Source of the DNA: Flavobacterium sp.
GTDB lineage: Bacteria; Bacteroidota; Bacteroidia; Flavobacteriales; Flavobacteriaceae
Assembly (NCBI GenBank): GCA_023251135.1
Contig: JAHEZJ010000036.1
Coordinates: 1 to 50,551, forward strand
Length of the DNA stretch: 50,551 nt
Direction: 5' to 3'
Below, piece after piece: positions 8,501 to 16,899 of the stretch; within the stretch, counting starts at the first letter, position 1, and the number at the start of each line of letters is the position of its first letter. The notes under the pieces were generated by a model, which was not told the DNA's origin, made no database searches, and saw only the letters and a list, made by a program, of their open reading frames with translations. The position numbers and the translations under genes were made by a program.

Positions 8501-8938
8501 TTAGATCATATCATGATTTCGAATGAATTAAAAGATGATTATGTTAAAAATTCAACTGCTGTTTATGATCCGCGTAACGATATTGCCAATTATACCAACA
8601 CAACTTCAGACCACGGTCCGGTAATTGCCCGTTTTGAATTGAAACCGACATTGTCTGTGATCGATTTTGAAACGAAGAACGGTTATTTTGTTCAGGCCTA
8701 TCCTAATCCAACGACAGATGTTGTTAACGTGGTGGTGAAAACAGCTACTGATAAAAAGTTGAAATTGAAATTCTACGACCTTTCAGGTCATTTACTTGGA
8801 AATCCTGTTGAAATCAATGCGACACAGGATTTAAGCACAACGGCTGTTCCGGTAAGTTACCTGCAATCGGGAATCTACTTTTATACTTTAACAGAAAACA
8901 ACAAAGTGGTTTACAAAGGGAAGATCATTAAGAAGTAA
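5507..8938 (+). CDS. T9SS-secreted multidomain endonuclease/exonuclease/phosphatase-family protein
   Basis: A 1143-aa secreted protein. A signal peptide ends near NLFAQ. Two beta-sandwich repeats (about residues 345-450 and 630-730; shared pattern LDFG...VYARF/IYARFVP) flank a jelly-roll domain with YSDNGPSKDWLISP (about 460-630). Residues ~740-1045 are a DNase I-like fold: YNLEFF, VVQEVSD, LVDLHAR, GDYNDD and the terminal SDHGPV give the expected catalytic Asn/Glu/Asp/His set. The C-terminal ~80 residues (YPNPTTDVVNVVV...GIYFYTL...GKIIKK) are a type A sorting domain, so export by T9SS is expected. Probable role: extracellular nucleic acid or phosphate scavenging. The start at 5507 is chosen because the upstream TTG overlaps a promoter element. 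Confidence 0.85.
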   Translation: MKNNYSVRHLMAFLSFFCWFGNLFAQTMPTPQSITPEFVQNFSTLAAGSTTYPPGFQGWTANAGAPGTSYNTALTATNQNLRASSTANTNSGGVHNYNGKIGFLDTNSLDAAIGFAFVATNSKNIQVKYDAMVIRNPYNGTTNLCIYEMALQYRIGTTGPFITLPETAYLSDKTVPLDVNKTEPINSTTIKTNLPATCNNQPIVQIRWIAKQNVGGGARPSFAIDDLDIREDIVAPVSAVGYPKASNILSESFDFSDKLDEVGKTYYVLVPGGSAAPTAAQIKAGQDANSAAALQSGFLDVTDITKVYTKTFSGLTLDTDYTVYSVTEDIFGNLLATPAKVDASILSAPVPSMVTTVSALDFGFSETGFNSDNFSYQIQGTNITTDVTVTATGKFTVSKDGTAFGTSVIYAASDFASGATPTVYARFTPDALGSFSGQIENKNLGAATKIVTLSGTGIDPYTQGFNDANVLTNSGWTQYNVAGTANKWITTTVARNINSGTGAVIMNGYSDNGPSKDWLISPKLRLDNTSKFDKTILLSYYSRKFYAGTDLKLMVSTDYDGKSNPENATWTVLDGKFPTTTGTYAQSQYIKLEGYKTDHTYLAWVYETTAGGANNAAEWSFDDFAITNETGYIDANPVLDFGDVNLSEVSGAQAFSIKAEGHGDITLTAPADYQLSLDNTLFQSSIVVNAADAAASKKIYARFVPSVKALTISGTLTVSGTALNKQIGSFTGSSIPKADTFDIVTYNLEFFGTDVKDKTNKEFGPTDDALQIENVAKVMNKLNADVYVVQEVSDEPALDALVQKISVNGKTFDKVISPSWSYSFKPLDPNFPPQKLVVIYNTQTATVKNTRVMFKDLYDQIRAKTVTLNSYPSPDGDDGDFFSSGRLPYMVQIETNIGGVKKLLNLVDLHARANSGSDMNKYNMRKYDAKVLKDSLDTYYANSNLIILGDYNDDVDESVISPNPSTYKVFVDDVTNYTPLTLEISKAGAYSYLSSNGFLDHIMISNELKDDYVKNSTAVYDPRNDIANYTNTTSDHGPVIARFELKPTLSVIDFETKNGYFVQAYPNPTTDVVNVVVKTATDKKLKLKFYDLSGHLLGNPVEINATQDLSTTAVPVSYLQSGIYFYTLTENNKVVYKGKIIKK

Positions 8939-9010
8939 GAAGTGAAATGTGAGAAGGAAATTGATTTGTGGTTTCTTTTGAACAGTTTACAATAGCTTTC
9001 CATAAAAAAG

Positions 9011-9045
9011 AAAAAGCAGTCCAAAGTAATTTGGGCTGCTTTTTT
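9011..9045. terminator. Bidirectional intrinsic terminator between convergent genes
   Basis: AAAAAGCAGTCCAAA pairs across a GTAA loop with TTTGGGCTGCTTTTT (one T-G wobble). There are T-runs on both strands, between the nuclease gene (+) and the MepB-like gene (-). Confidence 0.9.
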
Positions 9046-9049
9046 GTAT

Positions 9050-9571
9050 TTAAAATAATGCTTTGAATGTTGTCAGGTTTGTATTGGGGGTGATGGCGTG
9101 AAAATAATTCAGTTGCCATTGCTGTGTTTTCTGCGCCTGTTTGCTTGTGGTTTCATCCCAGGGCGGATAAACTCGGGTAGCTCTTTTGCCTTCTTTTGTC
9201 GGAGTTGTAAAAATCCCTTTTTCCAATAGAACAGTTTTCGGAAAAACAAATTGCCCAAATAAACCATCCTTTCTGACACTCACAATCACAAAATCAATAG
9301 AGTCTGAGAAATCAAATGGCTCAATGATACCTGTTGCATTGCGTTTCCATAACGTTACAAATTGTCCCGTTTTCGTAGGCGTAATCTTCGCCGTTCTGTA
9401 GCAGATCTGCTTTTGATTGAACTGAAAGCGATATGCATCATAATCGCTGCTTTCAGCTTCCGGATGAGGTTGGGTGACATCTAAATTGCAACAGTCATAA
9501 AGCAATTCTTTAGCAATGATAAGATCTTTGGGTAATACTTTCAGATCGGTCCAACTGTTTTTGAGGGTCAT
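9050..9571 (-). CDS. MepB-like family protein
   Basis: A 173-aa soluble protein resembling MepB, named from the Staphylococcus aureus mepRAB locus. Recognisable stretches are YDAYRFQFNQKQICYRTAK, TKTGQFVTLWKR and GQFVFPK. The biochemical function of MepB is not known. There is no signal peptide and no membrane segment. It stands alone here, convergent with the nuclease gene, with no regulator or efflux gene beside it, so the resistance association of the name should not be transferred. Confidence 0.75.
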   Translation of the reverse strand: MTLKNSWTDLKVLPKDLIIAKELLYDCCNLDVTQPHPEAESSDYDAYRFQFNQKQICYRTAKITPTKTGQFVTLWKRNATGIIEPFDFSDSIDFVIVSVRKDGLFGQFVFPKTVLLEKGIFTTPTKEGKRATRVYPPWDETTSKQAQKTQQWQLNYFHAITPNTNLTTFKALF

Positions 9572-9622
9572 GTTATCGTTTTTTTCTAAGTAATTTTGGG
9601 TAAAATTACCACAAAAAGAACT

Positions 9623-11416
9623 TTAAAAAGAAACATTCAATCCAAAATTCAATCCCCATTGAAACTGATTGAAAGACTGGCTGTTTAACGGATTAATATA
9701 ATAGTTCATGGCCGGCTCAACAAAAACGCTTGTTTTTTTGTAAACACGATATTGTACGGTACTGCTTAAAGTAGAACCGTAGATATAATCGTTGGCGTTA
9801 ACATTTTTTCCAATTGAATTTCCGTTTAAAGCCATATTGTTTGAAATCAGTTTGCCCACAAAACCACCTGTATTCAAATTGATACGGGTCTTGTTTTTGT
9901 TAAAAATGGAGTAGGAAACCTCCAAAGGCATTTCGATGTATCGCAAGCTTTGGTCTAAATTTCCGCTTTCAATCGTATTGCTTTCAATATTGTTTTGTTT
10001 CAAGGCATTGGTCGTGGTTTTCGAAACAAAGATATAACCGTCATTGGTGCTAATCTGAGGTGATGCCGCAACCACAGTTGCATTTTGATTGAAATAGTCG
10101 TTAGAAGTCATAGCCGAATTAGGTGGGCCATTGCTGATGTAAGATACATTGGCAACGCTTTGTCCCAATTCGTTAATCTTAAAACCGGAACCTACGGCCC
10201 ATTTGTTGTTGATCTTATATTTCGTTTTAACCCCGTATGTGCTACCCTGTTTAGAATCGTTTACATTGCCCAGCGTTTTGTCGTTTTTATAATTTTCTGA
10301 ACTGGCGAGTCCGGCAAAGACTTCAACAGCCCATTTTTCGCCTTTCGGAACCGTTAGTTTCTCTTCTTTTTCTTTTTTGTTTTCCGGACTAATAATACCT
10401 TTTTCTAAATTTTGAAGTTCGGCCAGCTGAACAGAATCCTGTTTGCTTAAAACCGTAGTGAATTTCGAATTGCTTTTCGGATTACCCGCTAGTTCTCTGC
10501 CAGATACTGCATTTTCATTTGAAGCTTTTGCATGAGGATTTGAAAAGGAACCCGGGTTATTTAAAGCGATACCAAAATTGTTTTTAGGGTTTTGTTGCTC
10601 CTCAAAAACAGAACCGGACACCTGATTTTTAGAACCCGGACTGAATGGATTTATTTTTCCGGCGCTAAAAGTTTTTTCCGCTAAAATTTGATTCGCAGCT
10701 TTTTTATCAGCACTTAGAAGCTGGTTTTTTGAATTTGAATTGAACCCATTCGTTTTACCGTAAACAGAAGTCTTCTCCGCTAAACTTTGATTAGCCGTTT
10801 TTCTCTCCGGATTTAAAAATTGATTTTTTGAAACCCCATTAAAGGCATTGGATGGATTGGAAGAATATACATTTGCTTTTGCTGAAACAATTGCCTTTTC
10901 GGCGGCAGTCTGAGCTTCGTTTCTTTTGGTAACGGCTGAATTTAGAGCAGCATTTTCCGAATTGGTTTTGTTTGGCTTGTCAGTATGAGCAACTGCCGTT
11001 TTTTGATTTTGATTTTTGATTGGAAGAACCGATGGTACAGTACTGTTTTTTAAGACAGGGTTAACACCGGTATCATTTGATTGTTGCTGCGTAGTAGTTT
11101 CAGCAGCTCCATTGTCTTTGTTTTGAATTGTAGGGTTAGAATTTGTATTGTTATTTTTCTCCTCTAAAACAACAGTATTGTCTTCGACAGCACCATTTTT
11201 TATAGTTTTAACTGCAGAAGTAGAATTAAAATGTAAAACAGAAGGAAGCAGCAGGCCTAATAATAAGCATGCAGCAGCTGACCACCAAAGAATAGCTCTC
11301 TTTTTCTTTTTAGGCTGGTCCAATTTTTCTTCAATCTGACCCCATAATTCAGGGGGTGGAACACTTGAAAAGTCTTCCATTGATGAAAAAATATCTTCTA
11401 TATTTTGCTTTTTCAT
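9623..11416 (-). CDS. Membrane-anchored anti-sigma-like protein fused to an outer-membrane beta-barrel
   Basis: A 597-aa protein. Residues 1-40 are cytoplasmic and charged (IEDIFSSMEDF...PPPELWGQIEEKL), resembling the short sigma-contact segment of Bacteroidota anti-sigma-like proteins. One membrane helix spans ~41-62. Then about 300 residues are Asn/Lys/Ser-rich low complexity with 33-residue repeats (196-228, 229-261, start of a third) built on SKNQxL...KxANQxLAEKT...GKxN. From ~365 the sequence looks like an outer-membrane beta-barrel ending in GLNFGLNVSF with a terminal Phe. The start overlaps the sigma-factor stop by 4 bp, implying translational coupling. It is read here as a trans-envelope sensor of one ECF sigma factor. 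The topology is inference. Confidence 0.75.
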   Translation of the reverse strand: MKKQNIEDIFSSMEDFSSVPPPELWGQIEEKLDQPKKKKRAILWWSAAACLLLGLLLPSVLHFNSTSAVKTIKNGAVEDNTVVLEEKNNNTNSNPTIQNKDNGAAETTTQQQSNDTGVNPVLKNSTVPSVLPIKNQNQKTAVAHTDKPNKTNSENAALNSAVTKRNEAQTAAEKAIVSAKANVYSSNPSNAFNGVSKNQFLNPERKTANQSLAEKTSVYGKTNGFNSNSKNQLLSADKKAANQILAEKTFSAGKINPFSPGSKNQVSGSVFEEQQNPKNNFGIALNNPGSFSNPHAKASNENAVSGRELAGNPKSNSKFTTVLSKQDSVQLAELQNLEKGIISPENKKEKEEKLTVPKGEKWAVEVFAGLASSENYKNDKTLGNVNDSKQGSTYGVKTKYKINNKWAVGSGFKINELGQSVANVSYISNGPPNSAMTSNDYFNQNATVVAASPQISTNDGYIFVSKTTTNALKQNNIESNTIESGNLDQSLRYIEMPLEVSYSIFNKNKTRINLNTGGFVGKLISNNMALNGNSIGKNVNANDYIYGSTLSSTVQYRVYKKTSVFVEPAMNYYINPLNSQSFNQFQWGLNFGLNVSF

Positions 11417-11964
11417 GCTATTTTAAAATTTTTTATGCTCAGTATTTTTTTTTGCAAAATGTGCTTGGCACGGTTTAAATTTGACTTTGATGTTCCTTCA
11501 GAGATTTTTAAAAGTTCGGCTATTTCTTTGTGCTTTAGTTTTTCAAAAACATACAGGTTGAAAACGGTGCGGTATTGATCGGGTAAATCCCGAATGTATT
11601 CCAATAGTTTTTCCTGTTCAACCGGAGCAATGTCTAATTCCTCTTCTTCAACAAAATCGGTGTCCGGATCAAAAACATCCAAAAAGAAACTTTCTTTTTT
11701 CTTCTTGTTCAGGCTTTCAATCAGTTTATTAATGAAAATACGTTTTAGCCAGCCTTCAAAGCTTCCTTCAAATTTATATTGGCCGATTTTTTGAAATACA
11801 ATGACAAAAGCCTCCTGAAATACATCTTTGGCATCGTCTTCGTTTTTCATATACTTGAGGCAAATACCATATAAAACAGGAGAGAACAACTGATAGATTT
11901 TCAGTTGTCCCTCTCTGTCATTTTTGATGCACAGCCGTATGTATTTTTCTAAATCGTCTTTCAA
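11413..11964 (-). CDS. RNA polymerase ECF sigma-70 factor
   Basis: A 183-aa ECF sigma factor. Region 2 is visible as KYMKNEDDAKDVFQEAFVIV and the downstream GSFEGWLKRIFINKLIE. Region 4 is LPDQYRTVFNLYVFEKLKHK followed by EIAELLKISEGTSKSNLNRA. It overlaps the barrel-containing partner gene by ATGA, the usual sigma/anti-sigma arrangement. A perfect -7 element lies 22 bp upstream. The target genes are unknown. The lipocalin-like and PrcB-domain genes immediately upstream on the same strand are candidates. Confidence 0.9.
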   Translation of the reverse strand: MKDDLEKYIRLCIKNDREGQLKIYQLFSPVLYGICLKYMKNEDDAKDVFQEAFVIVFQKIGQYKFEGSFEGWLKRIFINKLIESLNKKKKESFFLDVFDPDTDFVEEEELDIAPVEQEKLLEYIRDLPDQYRTVFNLYVFEKLKHKEIAELLKISEGTSKSNLNRAKHILQKKILSIKNFKIA

Positions 11965-11986
11965 AAAAGTGGTTTTTTTGGTTTTG

Positions 11987-11994
11987 CAAAAATA
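11987..11994 (-). promoter_or_regulatory. -7 element TATTTTTG for the ECF sigma gene
   Basis: Perfect TAnnTTTG on the reverse strand, 22 bp before the start at 11964. No -33 match is visible. Whether the sigma factor controls itself cannot be told. Confidence 0.45.
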
Positions 11995-12014
11995 GGTTTT
12001 ATAAGCTTATAAAA

Positions 12015-12413
12015 CTATCTTTTGTAAATAGTACGAGAGGCATCAGTGTTATTACTGACTATTGTTAGGTTTTGATTGTCAAGGTTTTCTATGATATACG
12101 TCTTCCCCTCAAAGGTGATTAGGTCATGTTCGGCCTGATCAAAATAACCAATTCCTTTTTCGACTTTATAAGTGCTATTTCTTATTTCAACATCATTTTT
12201 ATAGGTAATCACTCTTCCGTTAGGCGTAAAAACAACTTTTTTCTTAAACCCGATCGTCTTTGGAGTTGCGGTATAAGGATTATCGTTTCCTCCAATTGAT
12301 TTTTCCCAAATCCACGTGTTCACAATCGAACCGGAATTGATACTCGTAGCTTCCAATGAATATGCCGATGAAAAGAGACAGCATAGGATACTAAATAAGA
12401 AATATTTTTTCAT
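12015..12413 (-). CDS. Secreted lipocalin-like small protein
   Basis: A 132-aa protein with a signal peptide (MKKYFLFSILCCLFSSAYS). The rest fits a single small beta-barrel: a WIWEKSIGG opening strand, VVFTPNGRVITYKN, STYKVEKG and a terminal RTIYKR, like the lipocalin-like domains common in Bacteroidota. No enzymatic motif is seen. It begins 8 bp after the PrcB-domain lipoprotein gene, so the two are probably one operon, both facing the cell envelope. Specific function unknown. Confidence 0.6.
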   Translation of the reverse strand: MKKYFLFSILCCLFSSAYSLEATSINSGSIVNTWIWEKSIGGNDNPYTATPKTIGFKKKVVFTPNGRVITYKNDVEIRNSTYKVEKGIGYFDQAEHDLITFEGKTYIIENLDNQNLTIVSNNTDASRTIYKR

Positions 12414-12421
12414 AAATCCGA

Positions 12422-13297
12422 TTATTTTTGAGCTGCAATTTTATCCTTAATCACTTTTTTGAAAGCCTTTACTTCAGCACTTTGATCGGCTGTATCGTTG
12501 TTGTCAATAAAAACTTTCGTAACAGTTATACCCTGACGAAGTTCAAAATAAACACCTCCCTGATCTGCAGCGTCCGGAGAACCATAGGTTTTAGTTTGTC
12601 CTTTTAAAGCTAAAATCTCAGCTGGTACTGTTTTTAAGAATGCTGTATAATCTCCTTTTTTAGTGGTGGCAGTGTATCGGTATTGATTAAAATCGTAAGC
12701 ACCGGCTTTAACGTTTAGGAACTTCTGAATATTAAAATCGTTGATTTGATAAAATTTTTGACAGTCTGCACCTGTACATTGACCGCTAAAGCTCCCAACG
12801 ATCACAGCATCGCGATTTTCGGCTACTTTATTAAACAGGATGGTTTTGATTGTTTTTGGGATCAGAATAAAATCCGATGGATAGGTAGCTCCCGGAGCAA
12901 CAACTTCGCCCACTTCAGGTGATTTTTCGTAATAGTTGATTAAAACTTCACATTTGTTTTGCACAATCGTGGTTATTTTAATTTGATAACCATTTGTAGG
13001 TTTAAGTCCTGCAAAAATACCAACGAGCATATCTTTAGTAAAATCGATAGGTATAATCGTGGCATTTGGGCACGTATTTTCTTTTTTGGTGAAGTAAGCA
13101 TTCAGTCTTTCTTCAGAGCCGGCTAAAAATGCGACAGGATTGGTAGGTAAAGATTTAACACTATAGTTACACAAAAGTGGAATTCCGGTAAAAGCTAAGT
13201 CTTCACTTTCTCCACAAGCTACATTCATATCTTCATTATTTAGGGAGCAGGCACTGAATCCAAAAGCTATAAACAAGCTCAACATTAATTTTTTCAT
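12422..13297 (-). CDS. Lipoprotein with PrcB C-terminal-like domain
   Basis: A 291-aa lipoprotein: signal MKKLMLSLFIAFGFSAC with Cys17 as lipidation site. Residues ~85-155 (IDFTKDMLVGIFAGLKPTNG ... IPKT) match the PrcB_C pattern, named from a subunit of the dentilisin protease complex of Treponema. The C-terminal ~110 residues are a separate domain with KKGDYTAFLKTVP and GGVYFELRQG, read as binding or enzyme-inhibitor-like. There is no protease motif. It is first in a two-gene unit with the lipocalin-like gene. Confidence 0.6.
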   Translation of the reverse strand: MKKLMLSLFIAFGFSACSLNNEDMNVACGESEDLAFTGIPLLCNYSVKSLPTNPVAFLAGSEERLNAYFTKKENTCPNATIIPIDFTKDMLVGIFAGLKPTNGYQIKITTIVQNKCEVLINYYEKSPEVGEVVAPGATYPSDFILIPKTIKTILFNKVAENRDAVIVGSFSGQCTGADCQKFYQINDFNIQKFLNVKAGAYDFNQYRYTATTKKGDYTAFLKTVPAEILALKGQTKTYGSPDAADQGGVYFELRQGITVTKVFIDNNDTADQSAEVKAFKKVIKDKIAAQK

Positions 13298-13456
13298 GAT
13301 AAAATTTTAATAGTTTATAATTAGTAGATGCCTTTTTTTTGAAATGGTTGCGTGAAAAATATTTTTTTTTCATTTTAAAGGAGATCGTGAAATTTCTAAT
13401 TTAGAATTATGGACTACGTATAATTGCGTACTTTTACTTCATATAAAAACAGAAAT

Positions 13457-14830
13457 ATGTCTGAACTTCTTCCGTACTTGTTGGCTTTTGTAGTAGCGTT
13501 ATGCTTAGGGATATACTTAGGGAAATTGTTGTTTGCCGCTCGATTTCAATCCGAAAAAGTAAGTCTGGAAGAAAGGCTGAAAGCAACGGTCAATCAATTG
13601 CAACTACAGAAAGAGCAGTTGGAAAATGAAAGAAGAGGTTTTGAGAAACAGCTTTATTCCATCAGTTCAGAAAAAGAAAATATACGAACTGAAAAAGACA
13701 GTCTAGCGATTCAGCTTTCTAAAAAAGAGGTCGATTTTGAAAACTTGTGGGAACGTCACAAAGAACAAAAAAACGAAGTAAGCGAACTGCAAGAGAAATT
13801 TACCAAAGAGTTTGAAAATTTAGCCAATAAAATTCTCGAGGAAAAATCGGCAAAATTTACCGAGCAAAACAGTGAAAACATGAAAAGTATCCTGCTGCCC
13901 TTACAGGATAAAATTCAGGGTTTTGAACAAAAGGTAGAACAAACGCACAAAGAGAGCATTGATTACCATGCGGCTTTGCGCCAGCAGATTCTGGGACTGA
14001 GTGAAATGAATGCCCAAATGAGTAAAGAGACCTTAAATTTAACCAAAGCTTTAAAAGGCGACAGTAAAATGCAGGGGAACTGGGGAGAATTGGTTTTGGA
14101 ACGTGTTTTAGAAAAATCAGGTTTAGAAAAAGGAAGAGAATACGAAGTACAGCAAAGCTTTACCAATGCGGAAGGGAACAGAGTTTTACCCGATGTGGTA
14201 ATCAATTTGCCCGACGGTAAAAAGATGATCGTCGATTCGAAAGTTTCTCTCGTGGCCTATGAAAAATGGATCAATGAAGAATCGGAGCTCCTCAAAGCAG
14301 ATTTTCTCAAAGAACATGTAAACTCCATTAAAAGACATGTTGAGCAGTTGGGGGCTAAAAATTACCACGATTTGTATCAGATTGAAAGCCCCGATTTTGT
14401 GCTGCTGTTTATCCCGATTGAACCTGCGTTTGCGATTGCTTTAAACGAAGATTCGACTTTGTATAATAAAGCATTTGACCGAAACATCGTTATTGTCACC
14501 CCCACAACCTTACTGGCAACTTTACGAACGATTGACAGTATGTGGACGAACCAAAAACAACAGGAAAACGCCTTCGAAATTGCCAGACAGGCAGGAGCCC
14601 TGTACGATAAATTTGAAGGTTTTGTAACGGATCTGGTACGAATAGGAAATAAAATTAAAGACACCAAAACGGAGTACGAAAACGCCATGAGCAAGCTCGT
14701 AGACGGAAGAGGGAATTTAGTTTCGAGTGTCGAAAAATTAAAGAAAATGGGAGCGAAAGCCAAAAAGGCACTTCCTGAAAATATTATTGCAAGAGCTTCA
14801 AATTCTGATGAAAATCAATCTCTAAATTAA
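13457..14830 (+). CDS. rmuC: DNA recombination protein RmuC
   Basis: A 457-aa protein: N-terminal membrane helix (LLPYLLAFVVALCLGIYLG), a long coiled coil (~30-150), then the RmuC nuclease-like domain with MQGNWGELVLERVLEKSGLE, DGKKMIVDSKVSLVAYE and the later PTTLLATLRTIDSMW. RmuC limits inversion between short repeats and is placed in DNA metabolism. That is notable in a repeat-rich genome. The start is the ATG at 13457. An upstream TTG (13424) overlaps a -7-like TACTTTTA at 13429 and is rejected. Confidence 0.9.
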   Translation: MSELLPYLLAFVVALCLGIYLGKLLFAARFQSEKVSLEERLKATVNQLQLQKEQLENERRGFEKQLYSISSEKENIRTEKDSLAIQLSKKEVDFENLWERHKEQKNEVSELQEKFTKEFENLANKILEEKSAKFTEQNSENMKSILLPLQDKIQGFEQKVEQTHKESIDYHAALRQQILGLSEMNAQMSKETLNLTKALKGDSKMQGNWGELVLERVLEKSGLEKGREYEVQQSFTNAEGNRVLPDVVINLPDGKKMIVDSKVSLVAYEKWINEESELLKADFLKEHVNSIKRHVEQLGAKNYHDLYQIESPDFVLLFIPIEPAFAIALNEDSTLYNKAFDRNIVIVTPTTLLATLRTIDSMWTNQKQQENAFEIARQAGALYDKFEGFVTDLVRIGNKIKDTKTEYENAMSKLVDGRGNLVSSVEKLKKMGAKAKKALPENIIARASNSDENQSLN

Positions 14831-14921
14831 AATAAAAAGGAAAAAGATTTGCCGCGGGTTACCGTTTCGTCAGGACGTTTCGCCGAAAAACTTTGTCCAT
14901 TATAACTACAAATAAAAAAAT

Positions 14922-15470
14922 ATGACTGCAGATTTTAAACCCGTTTCTTCATCGAAAATAAGTATTTCAGAATTAATGCTGCCTTCGCATACCAATTTTA
15001 GCGGAAAAATCCACGGAGGGTATATTTTACAGCTATTAGATCAGATTGCCTTTGCCTCTGCCTCAAAATTTAGCGGCAATTATTGTGTAACCGCTTCTGT
15101 TGATACCGTAAACTTCCTGAAACCCATTGAGGTTGGCGAATTGGTTACCATGAAAGCATCCGTAAATTATGTTGGAAGAAGTTCGATGATTGTTGGAATT
15201 CGTGTGGAAGCCGAAAACATTCAGACCGGAGCCATCAAACATTGCAACTCGTCTTATTTTACAATGGTGGCCAAAGACAAAGAAGGAAAAAGTGTGCCTG
15301 TTCCGGGACTGATACTATCCAATTTAGAAGAGGTGCGACGTTTTAGAAAATGCATCAAACAAATTGAAGCTAAAAAAGAAGTAGAAGAGCATGCGAGAAT
15401 GACCGACGTTAATTCTATCGAAGATCTGGCCAGCTTAGACCAGTATAATGTGCTTTTAGAGATTCACTAG
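14922..15470 (+). CDS. Acyl-CoA thioesterase, hotdog fold
   Basis: A 182-aa protein of the YciA/BACH-type thioesterase family. Visible: LMLPSHTNFSGKIHGGYILQ with the catalytic-helix region, ASVDTVNFLKPIEVGELVTM and KHCNSSYFTMVA. It would hydrolyse acyl-CoA to free acid and CoA in the cytoplasm. It follows rmuC at 91 bp in the same direction, but no functional link to that gene is evident. The C-terminal 40 residues are charged and helical, a usual extension in this family. Confidence 0.85.
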   Translation: MTADFKPVSSSKISISELMLPSHTNFSGKIHGGYILQLLDQIAFASASKFSGNYCVTASVDTVNFLKPIEVGELVTMKASVNYVGRSSMIVGIRVEAENIQTGAIKHCNSSYFTMVAKDKEGKSVPVPGLILSNLEEVRRFRKCIKQIEAKKEVEEHARMTDVNSIEDLASLDQYNVLLEIH

Positions 15471-15483
15471 GATAAGGCTTTAG

Positions 15484-15511
15484 GATGTGAGATGTGGGAT
15501 GTGAAATGTGA
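15484..15511. repeat. Short heptamer array (GATGTGA family)
   Basis: Four 7-bp units GATGTGA, GATGTGG, GATGTGA, AATGTGA just after the thioesterase stop. The following 15590-15625 stretch (TCTATGTTTCTATGTGTTAA) has the same repetitive flavour. Confidence 0.7.
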
Positions 15512-15666
15512 AAAATATTTACAAGCGAAACACATTCCTTTGGCATAACGCTCTGCGTTTTATTACAAGTGAAACGCTTTTTTCGGTTAGAAAATCTATG
15601 TTTCTATGTGTTAAATCATTGCCCCAGCAGATTAAGATATTTTATTTACAATCAAATCAAATACAA

Positions 15667-16059
15667 ATGGTAAAGTTTGGATATACAATTTTATATGTCG
15701 AAGAAGTAGAAAAGTCCATGTCGTTTTATGAAAATGCATTTGGATTTTCAAGAAAATTTGTAACTCCTGAGGGAGATTATGGCGAATTGAGTACAGGCGA
15801 AACCACAATTTCGTTTGCTTCAAAAAACTTAGCAGCCCAAAATCTGAAAGAGGGTTTTATCGAAAGCAAACCAGAGCATAAACCTTTTGCGATTGAATTG
15901 GGTTTCGTAACCGATGACGTAGAAGAATTGGTGACGAAAGCAACTTCTTCAGGGGCCCAATTAGTAAAAGAGCCAACCCAAAAGCCATGGGGGCAAACAG
16001 TCGCCTATGTGCGTGATTTGGATGGGTTTTTGATTGAGATTTGTACTCCGATGCAATAA
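15667..16059 (+). CDS. VOC family (glyoxalase/bleomycin-resistance-fold) protein
   Basis: A 130-aa protein starting at the ATG at 15667. The longer open frame from 15508 reads through repeat-like sequence with no protein character and is rejected. Two beta-alpha-beta-beta-beta modules are visible: GYTILYVEEVEKSMSFYENA and the C-terminal GQTVAYVRDLDGFLIEICTP, the latter with the metal-ligand-type Glu. Substrate unknown. Names such as glyoxalase or bleomycin resistance are fold labels only. Confidence 0.8.
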   Translation: MVKFGYTILYVEEVEKSMSFYENAFGFSRKFVTPEGDYGELSTGETTISFASKNLAAQNLKEGFIESKPEHKPFAIELGFVTDDVEELVTKATSSGAQLVKEPTQKPWGQTVAYVRDLDGFLIEICTPMQ

Positions 16060-16326
16060 GAGCATCAGGAAGTTTCGGATCTCCTAATGACGGTAGGCAG
16101 GCTCCCTTTAAAACCTTTTTTTTATAAGCGAAACATTCACAAATATTTAGCAAATATAGAGAACCATACTGCTGAAAATATCGTAACTTTAAGTATAAAT
16201 GATTGGGTTGCTATTTTTTCACGGAGTACTGCCATTCTATTTTTTTATGCTCGTATTAAGTCCAGTTATTTCTCTTCTTAAAAAAGGAAAAAATCGAATG
16301 ACATAATTGTTTAATTCTTAACGATT

Positions 16327-16896
16327 ATGAAAAAAATTACACTATTAGTTTTGCTGTTTATTGCACATTCTGTGATTGCCCAGGATAAACTTTTTACCAG
16401 TACCGGAACGATAAACTTTGAAGCTTCGGTACCCTTCTTTGAGGATGTAAAAGCGGTAAACAGACAGGTCACAATTGTTGTGGAGCCTCGGACAAGTACA
16501 TTTATTTGTACCCTGATTGTAAAAGATTTTCGATTTAAGTTAGACCTGATGGAAGAACATTTTAATGAAAATTATATGGAGAGCCGTCGGTATCCCAAAG
16601 CTGTTTTTAAAGGTAAAATTGAAAAATTTGATCTGAAAGATATAGACGAAATCGAAAAAGAATATCAAATCAAAGGCAAGCTGGTATTGCGCGGAAAATC
16701 GAAAGTGATTATGGTGAACGCGCTAATCAAAAAAGTAGGAGACGGAATCCAGATTGTTTCCGATTTCCCGATTTTGATCTCTGATTTTAATATAGAAATT
16801 CCGAACAGAATCGCGGCTAAGATTGCTAAAACGGTGAATACCGAATTAATCGCGGTGGTCAGAGGCGGAGATCCGATGTATCTAACTTTAAAGTAA
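16327..16896 (+). CDS. Secreted YceI-family protein
   Basis: A 189-aa protein with a signal peptide (MKKITLLVLLFIAHSVIAQ). The rest is a YceI-type lipocalin-like barrel: FTSTGTINFEASVPFFEDVK, the HFNENYMESRRYPKAVFKGK stretch and GDGIQIVSDFPILISDFNIE. Family members bind isoprenoid-like lipids. It is convergent with the TIGR01777 oxidoreductase gene, the two stop codons being 3 bp apart. It borders the light/carotenoid block, where YceI genes are frequent companions, but a direct role is inference. Confidence 0.85.
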   Translation: MKKITLLVLLFIAHSVIAQDKLFTSTGTINFEASVPFFEDVKAVNRQVTIVVEPRTSTFICTLIVKDFRFKLDLMEEHFNENYMESRRYPKAVFKGKIEKFDLKDIDEIEKEYQIKGKLVLRGKSKVIMVNALIKKVGDGIQIVSDFPILISDFNIEIPNRIAAKIAKTVNTELIAVVRGGDPMYLTLK

Positions 16897-16899
16897 AGC

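Noticed and set aside
15508-15666. Longer N-terminus for the VOC protein
   Set aside because: The extension lies in repeat-like DNA and lacks the VOC fold start; the ATG at 15667 begins exactly at the domain.
16087-16281. 64-aa frame between the VOC and YceI genes
   Set aside because: Low-complexity AT-rich sequence without family resemblance or a good promoter-start arrangement.
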